DNA of 39,562 nt from Chloroflexota bacterium (GTDB taxonomy: Bacteria; Chloroflexota; Dormibacteria; Dormibacterales; Dormibacteraceae). The DNA lies in contig VBGM01000015.1 of assembly GCA_005880855.1 (NCBI GenBank), positions 1,905-41,466 of the forward strand, written 5' to 3'. Below the pieces are notes generated by a model. The model made no database searches. It was not told where the DNA came from and was given only the letters and a program-made list of their open reading frames with translations. A program made the position numbers and the translations under genes. Positions 17,100 to 25,631 of this stretch are shown here, piece by piece; within the stretch, counting starts at the first letter, position 1, and each line of letters begins with the position of its first letter.

Positions 17100-17104
17100 G
17101 TCAC

Positions 17105-20100
17105 GTGGCCTTCGTAACCCGTCTCTCGCTACGGCTCGGAGTCGTCGTTCTGCTCGGTGTGGTGCTGCTGTTCGGGACCGGCATCTTCGCCGCGACCCAG
17201 GTCCAGCAGGACCTTCTGCCTGACATCTCCGTGCCCGCCGTGATCGTCATCACACCGTACCCGGGCGCCTCGCCCGAGATCGTCGATCAGCAGGTGAGCG
17301 TGCCCGTCGAGAACGCGATGCAGGGTGTGAATGGGGCGAACACGGTGCAGTCGACCTCGAGCCAAGGGGCTTCGCTGGTGATAGTGCTGTTCAAGGACGG
17401 CGTCGACCTGAAGTCGGCCGAACAAGACGTCAGCAGCGCACTGGGGAGGATCCGAGGGCTGCTGCCTCCTCAAGCATTAGCTTCGACCGTCCAGACCTTC
17501 TCCACCAACAGCCTGCCGATCCTCGAATACGCCATCTCCGCCGGCGAGCCCCTGGGCGACCTGGCCGGCCAGCTGCGTGCCCAGGCTCTGCCCAAGCTGA
17601 AAGGACTCGCCGGCGTCTCGTCGGTCGTGATCACCGGCGCGCCCACGGACGAGGTCGACGTCATCCTCGACCCCAAGAAGCTCGCGACCTATGCGGTGAC
17701 CGTCGGCCAGGTGGCCGCGGCGCTCCAGCAGGCCAGCATCGTGCAGTCGATCGGTTCCCTCAAGCAGGGTTCGGCCACGATCCCGCTGCAGATCGCGGGG
17801 TCGTTGACGAGCCTTGATCAGATCGGAAAGATCACGGTCACGCCCGCGGCCGCCGCATCGAAGACCGGCAAGCCGGCGGCGCCGGTGAGGATCGACCAGC
17901 TGGGCACCGTGCAGGTCGTCTCCGTGCCGGCCGACACGATCACGCGCACCAACGGCAAGTTGAGCATCGGCTTGCGGATCATCAAGGGACCCAACGCCAA
18001 CACGGTGACTGTGGCCAACGAGGTGCGGGCGGCCCTGCCCGGCATCGAATCGGCGATCGGCAACGGCATCCATGTAGAACCAATCCAGGACCAGGCGACT
18101 CCAATCACTCAGGCCATCGGCGACATACTTCGCGAGGGATTGGCCGGAGCCGTCTTCGCCGTGCTGGTCATATTCGTTTTTCTTCGCAGCGCGCGGGCGA
18201 CGCTGGTGGCGGCGATCTCGATCCCGCTGTCGCTGCTCGTGGCGCTGATCGTGCTCTGGTGGCAGGGCATCACGCTCAACATCCTCACGCTCGGCGGAAT
18301 GATGGTCGCGATCGGCCGCGTGGTCGACGACTCGATCGTCGTCCTCGAGAACATCAGCCGGCATGTGAGCGAAGGGGAGAAACCCATCGTCGCCGCGTAC
18401 ACCGGCGCCCGCGAGATCATCACCGCGGTCTCCTCATCGACGCTGACCACGGTCGGCGTGTTCCTCCCGATCGCATTCCTGACCGGCATCGCCGGCAGCT
18501 TCTTCCGGCCGTTCGCGCTCACCGTCGTGGTCGCCCTGCTGGCCTCGTTGGTGGTGGCGGTCACAGTCGTGCCGCTGCTCGCCTCGCGCCTGCTTCCCGC
18601 GATTCGCGCCGAGGGAGTCGAGCGCCGCCTGCGATTGAGCTGGACGCAGCGGATCTACGTGCCGACGATCCGCTGGGCCACCGCCCACCGGCTCATCACG
18701 CTCGGCGCGGCGGCGGCGTTCTTCGCGGCTTCGATGGCCTTGATCCCATTGCTGCGCGTCAACCTGCTCGACCAATCGTCCAGCCCGACGTTCCCCATCA
18801 GCATCACCATGCCCGAGAACTCAACGCTCCTCGACACAGACGCTGAGACTCAGAAGGTCGAAGCCCTGATCGCCGGCGCGCCGGGTATCAGCGCTTACCA
18901 GGCCACGGTGGGCGGCCAGAGCGATCCATTCGCTCCCCCGGGCACGGTTCCGGCTGATCCCACCCAGGCCGCGATCCTGGTGCTGGTCCAGAACGGGCAG
19001 TACGACGGCGCCCTGGCCGGAGTGAAACATGCGCTAAGCGACTACCACGGACCTGCCAAGCTCCAGGTCGGTCAGGCGCAGAACAGCTCCAACGCCAGCA
19101 GCAGCCAGATGCAGGTCGACGTGCGCGCCGGCGACTCGGCAACCCTGCAGATCGCCAACGACAGCGTGCTGGCCGCACTCGCCAAGGTGCCGGGCCTGGC
19201 GGAGCTGAAATCGAACCTGGTCGCATCGAAGCCGCAGTATCTGCTGGTCCCCACCGACAAGCTCGCCGCCTCGGGCCTCAACATCCAGACGCTGGCGGCA
19301 CTCGTCGCGCAGCAGATCAATGGCCAGGTGGCGGCCCAGGCCAACCTTCCGCAGGGCACGATGCTGGTGCGCGTCCAGCTGCCGCCGGGAACGGCCGACA
19401 CAGCGGCCACTCTGTCCGCGCTGCCAATTCCGACGGCGTTTGGGGTCGTCCCTCTGTCGACGCTGGCGACGATTCAGCAGGTCAGCGGCCCGCAGACCGT
19501 CAACCGCGTCAACGGCGACCGTGACGCAACGATCACCGGCACCATCACGGCCAACGACACGCGCGCCGTCCAGACGAATGTCAGCAGTGCGCTGGCCGGC
19601 GTCTCGCTTCCCAGCGGTGCATCGCTCTCCACCGGCGGAGTCTTCGCCCAACTCTCGACGGTGCTCACTCAGTTTGCGCTGGCGCTGCTGGGGGCGATCG
19701 GGCTCGTCTACCTGATCATGGTGGCGACGTTCCGCTCGTTGCTGAAGCCGCTCGTGCTGCTGGTCTCGATCCCGTTTGCGGCGACGGGCGCGATCATCGC
19801 GCTCGTTGTGACCAACACCTCGCTGTCACTCCCGGGCCTGATCGGAATCCTGATGCTGACCGGCATCGTGGTCACCAACGCGATCGTCCTTCTCGACCTC
19901 GTCGAGCAGTACCGTGATCGCGGCCTGAGCTTGCACGACGCCGTCATCGAGGGCGGCCGTCACCGGCTCCGCCCGATTCTGATGACCGCGTTTGCCACGA
20001 TGCTGGCGCTGGTCCCCCTCGCTGTCGTCGGCGGCGGCGGGGGTATCGGCGGTGCTTTTATCAGCCGCCCATTGGCCATCGTCGTCATCGGAGGCCTCTT

Positions 20101-20542
20101 CACGAGCACCCTGCTCACGCTGATCCTGGTCCCAGTCCTCTACTCACTGCTGTCACGATTCGCGAGCCGGCGCTCGACGAAAGACCTCGATGAGATGCTC
20201 GACGCCGCTGAGGACCGCCGGTTCAAGCCTCTCGGCATGCGCTCCACCGGGCAGTTTGCGGCGGCCGGCGCCGGCAACTACGCGTTCAGCCTCATGCTGG
20301 AGCCAGAGGCCGGACGCCTCGGCGACCGGAAAGTGCTGGAGGTAATGACTCAGAACGGGTTGACTGTCGAGCCCGTGGCCGGCACGGCCAAGATGCGCAT
20401 CGGCGTGCCCGGCGTGCAGGCCACGACGCCGGCTGAAGCATCGGACAAGGCACGCGATCGTGTCCGGGGACTCGTGCCCGCCAGCGGATACACGCTGTCC
20501 GAACCCGAGCCGATCAGCCCCGACGGCGATCACGAGAATTAA
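17105..20542 (+). CDS. RND (AcrB/SwrC-like HAE1) efflux pump
   Basis: This 1145-residue proton-driven pump has the usual plan: a TM1 with FATQVQQDLLPDISVP just outside, a first periplasmic-type loop, TM2-6, TM7, a second large loop, and TM8-12. TM4 carries the proton-relay pair in RVVDDSIVVLENI. TM10 has TGIVVTNAIVLLDLVEQYRDRG, without the lysine of AcrB. There is no membrane-fusion or outer-membrane partner nearby, so it fits the single-component pumps of monoderms. The GTG at 17105, 5 nt after the MarR stop, was taken over an upstream ATG inside that gene. About 120 residues follow TM12, a soluble tail unusual for the family. The likely role is export of drugs or lipids. Confidence 0.92.
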   Translation: MAFVTRLSLRLGVVVLLGVVLLFGTGIFAATQVQQDLLPDISVPAVIVITPYPGASPEIVDQQVSVPVENAMQGVNGANTVQSTSSQGASLVIVLFKDGVDLKSAEQDVSSALGRIRGLLPPQALASTVQTFSTNSLPILEYAISAGEPLGDLAGQLRAQALPKLKGLAGVSSVVITGAPTDEVDVILDPKKLATYAVTVGQVAAALQQASIVQSIGSLKQGSATIPLQIAGSLTSLDQIGKITVTPAAAASKTGKPAAPVRIDQLGTVQVVSVPADTITRTNGKLSIGLRIIKGPNANTVTVANEVRAALPGIESAIGNGIHVEPIQDQATPITQAIGDILREGLAGAVFAVLVIFVFLRSARATLVAAISIPLSLLVALIVLWWQGITLNILTLGGMMVAIGRVVDDSIVVLENISRHVSEGEKPIVAAYTGAREIITAVSSSTLTTVGVFLPIAFLTGIAGSFFRPFALTVVVALLASLVVAVTVVPLLASRLLPAIRAEGVERRLRLSWTQRIYVPTIRWATAHRLITLGAAAAFFAASMALIPLLRVNLLDQSSSPTFPISITMPENSTLLDTDAETQKVEALIAGAPGISAYQATVGGQSDPFAPPGTVPADPTQAAILVLVQNGQYDGALAGVKHALSDYHGPAKLQVGQAQNSSNASSSQMQVDVRAGDSATLQIANDSVLAALAKVPGLAELKSNLVASKPQYLLVPTDKLAASGLNIQTLAALVAQQINGQVAAQANLPQGTMLVRVQLPPGTADTAATLSALPIPTAFGVVPLSTLATIQQVSGPQTVNRVNGDRDATITGTITANDTRAVQTNVSSALAGVSLPSGASLSTGGVFAQLSTVLTQFALALLGAIGLVYLIMVATFRSLLKPLVLLVSIPFAATGAIIALVVTNTSLSLPGLIGILMLTGIVVTNAIVLLDLVEQYRDRGLSLHDAVIEGGRHRLRPILMTAFATMLALVPLAVVGGGGGIGGAFISRPLAIVVIGGLFTSTLLTLILVPVLYSLLSRFASRRSTKDLDEMLDAAEDRRFKPLGMRSTGQFAAAGAGNYAFSLMLEPEAGRLGDRKVLEVMTQNGLTVEPVAGTAKMRIGVPGVQATTPAEASDKARDRVRGLVPASGYTLSEPEPISPDGDHEN

Positions 20543-20546
20543 GGGG

Positions 20547-21206
20547 ATGGGCACGGTGACGATCGCCGCCACCTTCGGCGCCGGCGGCAGCATCATCGGC
20601 CCGGCCGTCGCCAAGCGCCTGAACCTACCGTTCGTGGATCGAGCCATCCCGGCGGCATTGGCGGCGAAGCTTCACGAGCCGCTGGCGGCGGCCCTTGCCG
20701 ACGATACCGAGCGCGGCACCGCTGTCGGCCGCCTCCTGCGGAGCGCACTCAACCACAGCGGCCTTTTCGCGGGAATCCCGGTCCCAGACGAAGAGCGTGG
20801 AGTGCTGCCCGACATCGCCATGAGCGAGACCGCGATCCGCCGCCTGGCGGATGGGGGAGGGGCCGTGATCCTCGGTCGAGCCGGTGTGTTCGTGCTGAAG
20901 GATCGCCCAGATGTGCTTCACGTCCGCCTGGATGGAAGCGTCGAAGCGCGCCGTCACGCTGCGATGTCCCACGAAGGGCTCGACTACAAGAGCGTCGCCA
21001 GGAAGCAGAACGAGTCGGACCAGGCTCGCCGCGCTTATGTCGCCCACTTCTACCCAAGAGCCGGCGCCTGGGAGGATCCGCGGCACTATCACCTGGTCCT
21101 CGACAGCACCGTGATCTCGACCGACACATGCGTCGAGCTCATCACGCGTGCAGCCAAGGACGTGTTCGCGAATTCCACGGCCGCACACACGGCCCCGGCG
21201 GGGTAA
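20547..21206 (+). CDS. Cytidylate kinase-like family protein
   Basis: This 219-residue protein has an N-terminal 'TIAATFGAGGSIIG' in place of the SGSGG phosphate loop of the cytidylate kinase-like family. It continues RLNLPFVDRAIP, then GGGAVILGRAGVFVL, VLHVRLDGSVEARR and YHLVLDSTVI, all typical family blocks. The classic GK(S/T) of nucleotide kinases is absent, as in this subfamily. It starts 4 nt after the RND stop; AAGGGG directly abuts the ATG, and a GTG at 20556 with better spacing is possible. Its place inside an efflux operon is odd and the substrate is unknown; a true CMP kinase role should not be assumed. Confidence 0.8.
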   Translation: MGTVTIAATFGAGGSIIGPAVAKRLNLPFVDRAIPAALAAKLHEPLAAALADDTERGTAVGRLLRSALNHSGLFAGIPVPDEERGVLPDIAMSETAIRRLADGGGAVILGRAGVFVLKDRPDVLHVRLDGSVEARRHAAMSHEGLDYKSVARKQNESDQARRAYVAHFYPRAGAWEDPRHYHLVLDSTVISTDTCVELITRAAKDVFANSTAAHTAPAG

Positions 21207-21209
21207 ACG

Positions 21210-22892
21210 TTGGCCACCACCGAGGAGCGTCCGCCCGCCGTCGAGCCCGAGGCGCCCGCGCTCACCATCGGCGCGCCCTCGTTGATGTCGCTGCCCCCGC
21301 GGAGAAAGCTGGCGATACTCGGGGCGATCCTGCTGACGATGTTCCTCGCCTCCCTGGATCAGACCGTCGTCGGCACCGCCTTGCCTCGAATCGTCACCGA
21401 CCTCAACGGCGCGAGCCTGTACGCGTGGGTCGTGAGCTCGTACCTGCTGTCTTCGACCGTCACCGTTCCCATTTACGGAAAGTTCTCCGACGTGTTCGGC
21501 CGCAAAGTGATGCTGATCATCGGCGTCTGCCTCTTTCTCGCCGGCTCCTGGCTCTCCGGCGCATCGCAGAACATGGCCGAGCTGGTCGCGTTCCGCGCCG
21601 TGCAGGGACTTGGCGCAGGGGCGCTGTTTCCGATCGTCATGGCGATCATCGGCGACCTGTACAGCCCTCGCGAGCGGGGACGCTTTCAGGGCCTGTTCGG
21701 CGCAGTCTTCGCGCTGAGCTTCATCGTCGGACCGTTCATCGGCGGCTGGATCACCGACCACATCAGCTGGCACTGGGTCTTTTACGTCAACGTTCCGTTT
21801 GGGGTTGCATCTCTGGCGGTGCTGGCAACCGTGCTCCCTAGCGCTCCTCACCGCCAGGCATCGATTCGCGACCTCGACTACCTGGGCATCGTTCTGTTCA
21901 CGGCGGGCGTCGTCCCCTTCATGCTCGGGCTGACCAACAAGGGGAACGTGAACAGCTCGGGCCAGCTGGCGAGCTGGACCGACCCTGATGTTGGTGGGCT
22001 CATCGTCATCGGGTTGGTGATCCTGATGGTTTTCTTGTTCGCCGAGTCGCGGGCGAAGGAACCGATCATTCCGCTCGACCTGTTCAGGCAGCGCGATTAC
22101 GCGGTCAGCATGGCGGCGGTGTTCGCCTTTGGCATCGCCATGTTCGCCGCGGTCATCTTCATGCCCCGCTTCTATCAGACCGTCCGCGGAATCAGCGCCA
22201 CCGCGTCGGGCTATTACATCTGGCCTCTGCTGGTGGGCCTGATGGGCGGCAGCATCGGCACCGGCATCTTGATCAGCAGGCTCGGCCGCTACAAATGGAT
22301 CATGACCGCGGGCGCGGTGGTGATGCTCATCGGCGGCTTCTTGATGACGCACCTCACCGCCGGCGTCCCCGACTGGGAGCTGTGGACGTGGATGCTTATC
22401 CTCGGCCTTGGCATCGGCCCGGCGATGGCGGGCTTCACGGTGGTGGTGCAGAACTCGGTGTCGCCCAACCGGCTGGGCGTGGCCACGAGCACGCTCACGT
22501 TTCTGCGCCAGATCGGAGCGTCGGTCGGGCTGGCCGCCGCGGGAACCATCTTCTCGTCATCGTTTGCCGGCAGGCTGCCCACCACGCTCTACGAAGCCGG
22601 CGTGCCGCAGCCCTTGATCTCGCAGCTCGTGAAGCTATCCGGCGCGCTGCAGAACGTCGGCAACGGAAGGGCGTTGCTCGAGCACATCCTGACGGGACCT
22701 CAGCAGTCGCTCATCCCCAAGGTCATCGCCGGCGCGAACAATGCGCTGGCGCTTGCCATCGCGGACCTGTTCTGGATCACGATCGTGTCTGGTGTGCTCG
22801 GCCTCGCGTGCACCTTGCTTCTCCGCGACCGGCCGCTGCGGAGCGCCACGGAGCTTCGATCCGGCTCACTAGCCTCTGTGGAGCCGGTTTAG
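21210..22892 (+). CDS. MFS drug:proton antiporter, DHA2 (EmrB/QacA) type
   Basis: This 560-residue transporter has about 14 membrane segments. The DHA2 opening motif ASLDQTVVGTALPRIVTDL is in TM1. The conserved loop 2-3 motif GKFSDVFGRKVML and the motif C-like FIVGPFIGGWITDHISW are present. A proline-rich tail of about 30 residues precedes TM1. The start is a TTG at 21210, 3 nt after the kinase-like gene, with GGCGGGG upstream; an ATG at 21285 is the alternative. It is the last gene of the MarR operon. Export of cationic or amphipathic drugs is expected from the family. Confidence 0.9.
   Translation: MATTEERPPAVEPEAPALTIGAPSLMSLPPRRKLAILGAILLTMFLASLDQTVVGTALPRIVTDLNGASLYAWVVSSYLLSSTVTVPIYGKFSDVFGRKVMLIIGVCLFLAGSWLSGASQNMAELVAFRAVQGLGAGALFPIVMAIIGDLYSPRERGRFQGLFGAVFALSFIVGPFIGGWITDHISWHWVFYVNVPFGVASLAVLATVLPSAPHRQASIRDLDYLGIVLFTAGVVPFMLGLTNKGNVNSSGQLASWTDPDVGGLIVIGLVILMVFLFAESRAKEPIIPLDLFRQRDYAVSMAAVFAFGIAMFAAVIFMPRFYQTVRGISATASGYYIWPLLVGLMGGSIGTGILISRLGRYKWIMTAGAVVMLIGGFLMTHLTAGVPDWELWTWMLILGLGIGPAMAGFTVVVQNSVSPNRLGVATSTLTFLRQIGASVGLAAAGTIFSSSFAGRLPTTLYEAGVPQPLISQLVKLSGALQNVGNGRALLEHILTGPQQSLIPKVIAGANNALALAIADLFWITIVSGVLGLACTLLLRDRPLRSATELRSGSLASVEPV
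22861..22887 (+). terminator. Possible terminator overlapping the MFS gene end
   Basis: CCGGCTC (22861-22867) and GAGCCGG (22881-22887) form a 7-bp stem followed by TTTAG, which contains the stop codon. The T-run is short, so activity is uncertain. Confidence 0.35.
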
Positions 22893-22924
22893 CCACTCGT
22901 CAGGGTGTAGGCAGGCCCTTGGCC

Positions 22925-23551
22925 TCAGGATTCGGATCGCAGGCGGTCGAGCACCTGCTTGAACGTGTCATAAGGCTGCGCACCGACAACCAGATACCGG
23001 CGCCCGAAGATGTGCGCGGGGATTGCATTGATGCCGACCGACTCCGCTTCGCGCCGGCTCTCGTCGATCAGATCCTCGTAACGGCCCTCGGCTATCGCCT
23101 CCCTCAACTGCTCGCCATCGAGGCCGATTCCGGTGCCGATCCGGACCAGGTCGTCCACATCCTCCAGCTTCGCGGTTCGCTCCCAGTGCGCTTTGAAGAG
23201 GGCATGGTGCATCTCCTCGAACCGGCCCTGCTCCCGTGCGAACTCAGCCGCGCCGAGCGCACGTCGCGAGTTGATGATGACGTCACGCGATTCCATCGTC
23301 AGGCCGACATCGGCTGAAACCGTCCGCAGGTGGTCGCGAGCCTGCTCGGATCGCGCTCTCCCGAAGTAGGCCTCGCGCGGTATTCCCTCCGGTGGAGCCT
23401 CCGGGTGCAGCTCGAACGGCACCCACGAGACGCGCACGAGGCCTTCCCTTTCGAGCTGTTCGACTCTGACCGAGTCGATGTAGCACCAGGGTCAGACGTA
23501 ATCGGAGAAGACGATTAGCTCGACCGGGCTGGTTTCCCGCTTTGCTTCCAC
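22925..23551 (-). CDS. DsbA/FrnE-like thiol oxidoreductase, probable selenoprotein (TGA = Sec20)
   Basis: This 208-residue thioredoxin-fold enzyme reads V-E-L-I-V-F-S-D-Y-V-[TGA]-P-W-C-Y-I from a GTG at 23551. The TGA (23492-23494) is residue 20, exactly the first residue of the FrnE/DsbA C-P-W-C site. Downstream the family fold continues: WVPFELHPEAP, the helical insert (AAEFAREQGRFEEMHHALF), the cis-proline strand INAIPAHIF, and RRYLVVGAQPYDTF. A start after the TGA (GTG at 23437) would remove beta-1 and the active site. A SECIS-like hairpin follows the TGA. The length with Sec read through is normal for the family. No ribosome-binding site is evident at the GTG; it lies 38 nt after LysR on the same strand. 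The enzyme should catalyse disulfide exchange in the cytoplasm, since no signal peptide is seen. Confidence 0.8.
23460..23478 (-). other. Bacterial SECIS-like hairpin (selenocysteine insertion element)
   Basis: On the minus strand UCGACUC-GGUCA-GAGUCGA gives a perfect 7-bp stem with a 5-nt loop. Counting the U of UGA as 1, the stem starts at 17 and the loop GGU is at 24-26. In the well-known E. coli fdhF element the loop GGU is at 22-24, within AGGUCU. SelB recognises such a loop, so shape, loop and distance all fit. Confidence 0.78.
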
Positions 23552-23589
23552 TGAGGATCAGTCTGACACCGGTGGAGCGCTTGGCCGAG

Positions 23590-24516
23590 TCAGATCAGCT
23601 CGGCATCGTCCGGTACGACGCTCGACTCATCGAGCGCCAGCTCTTCGACGAGGATGACCAGATTGGCAAGCGCCGGCGACGCATCATCGTTGCGGTAAGC
23701 AAGCGCGAGCTCGACCAGAGGAGCAGGCGACATCGACCTGTAGGCGAGGCCGTTTGCCGCCTGCATGGCCGCATACCGTCGCACGACAAAAAGCGCTGCC
23801 GTGCCTGGCTTCGCGACCGTCTCGATGGCGATGTCCGTGGGGTCCTCCGAGACGATGTTCAGCTCCGCACCAGTGTGTTTCACCAGCCAGCGTCGGAGGG
23901 TGGCGATCAAATCTGGATTGGCGGCCGCGGGGGGCAGGCCAAGCGGCTCGCCGCGAAGTGACTTGACCGGGACCGGGTCATGCTGCGCGAGGTGATGATC
24001 AGAGCGCATCGCCAGGACCACCTCCTCGCGACGGATCGTTCGCGCAGCGATGCCCTCCGGCCTTGCGCTGGGCAAGAGGGCGAACGCGGCGTCCGCGGAT
24101 TGGTTCTGGACGAGCTGCAGGTTGGGGCCAGAGGATCCCGACGTGGTCTGTATTTCGACGCCGGGGAAGCGGCGGCGATACTCCGCGATGATTGAGCCCG
24201 CCGTCGCCACGTCGCCCGCCGATTGGTAGGCGAGACGCAGCCGTCCCGCGATCCCGGACGAGTAGGCCTTCAGGTCATTGAGCGCCTGGTCCTCCGCCTC
24301 GACCAATCGCCGAGCGTGGGGCAGCAACACGACCCCGGCGGGGGCCAAGCGCACCTCCCTGGCGTTTCGTTCGAGCAGCTGCAGGCCAAGCTCGCGCTCG
24401 AGCGACTGTATGCGCTGAGTCAGGGCCGGCTGCGTGAGGTGAAGGCGGGTGGCCGCGTGTCCGAAATGGCCGAGGGTGGCGATTTCGACGAAGGCCCTGA
24501 GCTGCCGCAGTTCCAC
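23590..24516 (-). CDS. LysR-family transcriptional regulator
   Basis: This 308-residue regulator has the N-terminal helix-turn-helix 'MELRQLRAFVEIATLGHFGH' and AATRLHLTQPALTQRIQSLE at 1-40. The GRLRLAYQSAGD effector domain begins near residue 90. The start is a GTG at 24516 with no ribosome-binding site; AATAAT about 10 nt upstream suggests a nearby promoter. It is followed after 38 nt by the DsbA/FrnE-like gene on the same strand, so they may be co-transcribed. The inducer is unknown. LysR proteins often control the adjacent gene; here a redox signal is possible but not shown. Confidence 0.9.
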   Translation of the reverse strand: MELRQLRAFVEIATLGHFGHAATRLHLTQPALTQRIQSLERELGLQLLERNAREVRLAPAGVVLLPHARRLVEAEDQALNDLKAYSSGIAGRLRLAYQSAGDVATAGSIIAEYRRRFPGVEIQTTSGSSGPNLQLVQNQSADAAFALLPSARPEGIAARTIRREEVVLAMRSDHHLAQHDPVPVKSLRGEPLGLPPAAANPDLIATLRRWLVKHTGAELNIVSEDPTDIAIETVAKPGTAALFVVRRYAAMQAANGLAYRSMSPAPLVELALAYRNDDASPALANLVILVEELALDESSVVPDDAELI

Positions 24517-24565
24517 GTGCTGATCGATTATTGCGGCGGACGTCTCGCGCTACGCATTCGAATTG

Positions 24566-25534
24566 TTATTGCTCGATCAGGTCCGGCTTAAGGGCCCGCG
24601 CAAACCGCCCGGCTAATTTCTCCAGCTGCGACACCAGCTCGAGCGGCTCGTCCACCGAAAAATCGGCGTCGAGCAATCCCAGGTACAGGGCCAGCATCTC
24701 GATCGTGTTGGATCGGGCGTGCACGAGGCATGAGCTGTCATCGATTGGCTCGATTGCGATGTCGCGCGGCACTCGTTCGGCAATCACCGCCGCGGGCGCA
24801 TGCACAGTCACCTTCGCCTCGTACTTCATCGGCGCCGAGCGGACGCTTCGCATGACGTACGCCGCGATGTCTTCGGCGGGTGGCTCGCGAGGCGTGAAGT
24901 GTGGACCGCCTGAATGCTTTGGTACGAGGCGGTCGACGCGAAAGGTGCGCCAGGCGTGCCGATCCCGATCCCACGCCACCAGGTACCAACGACGCCCGAG
25001 GTGGACCAAGCGGAACGGCTCCACCGATCGCGTGCTCTCAGTGCCATCGTGTTTGCGATAGTCGATCGTCAGCACCTCGTGGTCGCGACATGCGGCTGCG
25101 ATCACGGCCAGGAGGTGCGGGTCCACAGTGGGTCCGGTGGTCGGGACGGCGACGGTGTAGACCTGCAGCGCGTTCACCCTCCGCCGTAGCCGGGAGGGGA
25201 GCACCTGCTCCAGCTTCACCAGCGCACGCACCGACGTCTCCTCGATCCCGGAGACCCCGCCGCCGGCCGACGATCTGAGCGATACCGCGACCGCCACGGC
25301 CTCGTCATCGTCGAGCAGAAGTGGCGGCAGCGCGGCGCCCGATCCGAGGCGATAGCCGCCGGCCACGCCGGGAGCCGCCGCGACCGGGTAGCCCAGCGCA
25401 CGGAGCCTCGCGATGTCGTTGCGAACGGTCCTCTGGCTCACCTCCAGGCGCTCCGCGAGCTGGGCTCCGGACCAATCTCGCCGCGACTCCAGGAGGGTCA
25501 AGACGCGAAGGAGCCGCGCCGAGGTGTTCAGCAT
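24566..25534 (-). CDS. WYL-domain (YafY-type) transcriptional regulator
   Basis: This 322-residue protein has an N-terminal HTH_11 winged helix (ARLLRVLTLLESRRDWSGAQ, then LAERLEVSQRTVRNDIARLR, GYPVAAAPGVAGGYRL). A WYL effector domain lies at about 140-225 (LTIDYRKHDGTESTRSVEPF, with RWYLVAWDRDRHAWRTFRVD) and a C-terminal WCX-like extension follows. I chose the ATG at 25534; the frame is open 33 codons further but that stretch crosses the operator. It is divergent from an MFS pump, and a 9-bp palindrome lies between them. It probably controls that pump and itself. WYL domains bind small ligands or nucleic acids. Confidence 0.9.
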   Translation of the reverse strand: MLNTSARLLRVLTLLESRRDWSGAQLAERLEVSQRTVRNDIARLRALGYPVAAAPGVAGGYRLGSGAALPPLLLDDDEAVAVAVSLRSSAGGGVSGIEETSVRALVKLEQVLPSRLRRRVNALQVYTVAVPTTGPTVDPHLLAVIAAACRDHEVLTIDYRKHDGTESTRSVEPFRLVHLGRRWYLVAWDRDRHAWRTFRVDRLVPKHSGGPHFTPREPPAEDIAAYVMRSVRSAPMKYEAKVTVHAPAAVIAERVPRDIAIEPIDDSSCLVHARSNTIEMLALYLGLLDADFSVDEPLELVSQLEKLAGRFARALKPDLIEQ

Positions 25535-25554
25535 TCTGGTTTCGATCTTGAATC

Positions 25555-25583
25555 CTATTGCGGAACGAAACTTGCCGCAATAG
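25555..25583. promoter_or_regulatory. Palindromic operator between the WYL regulator and MFS pump
   Basis: CTATTGCGG (25555-25563) and CCGCAATAG (25575-25583) are perfect inverted repeats with an 11-nt spacer. The half-site centres are 20 bp apart, about two helical turns, as expected for a dimeric regulator. The site lies 21 nt upstream of the WYL start and 48 nt upstream of the MFS start. Confidence 0.65.
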
Positions 25584-25631
25584 CCGATAGCCTCAGCCGG
25601 TATTCGCAAGGACAACTGAAGGAGGTTGATC

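Noticed and set aside
20625-22352. 575-codon open frame on the minus strand
   Set aside because: It is antisense to the kinase-like and MFS genes and rich in His, Asp, Glu and Arg, a usual shadow in high-GC DNA.
22925-23437. Oxidoreductase annotated as a 170-residue protein from GTG 23437
   Set aside because: This start loses the first strand and the active site, while the upstream frame encodes both in perfect register across the TGA.
23492-23494. TGA as sign of a recoded genetic code
   Set aside because: Many genes here end at TGA (for example those ending at 7202, 14274 and 14945), so TGA is a normal stop in this genome.
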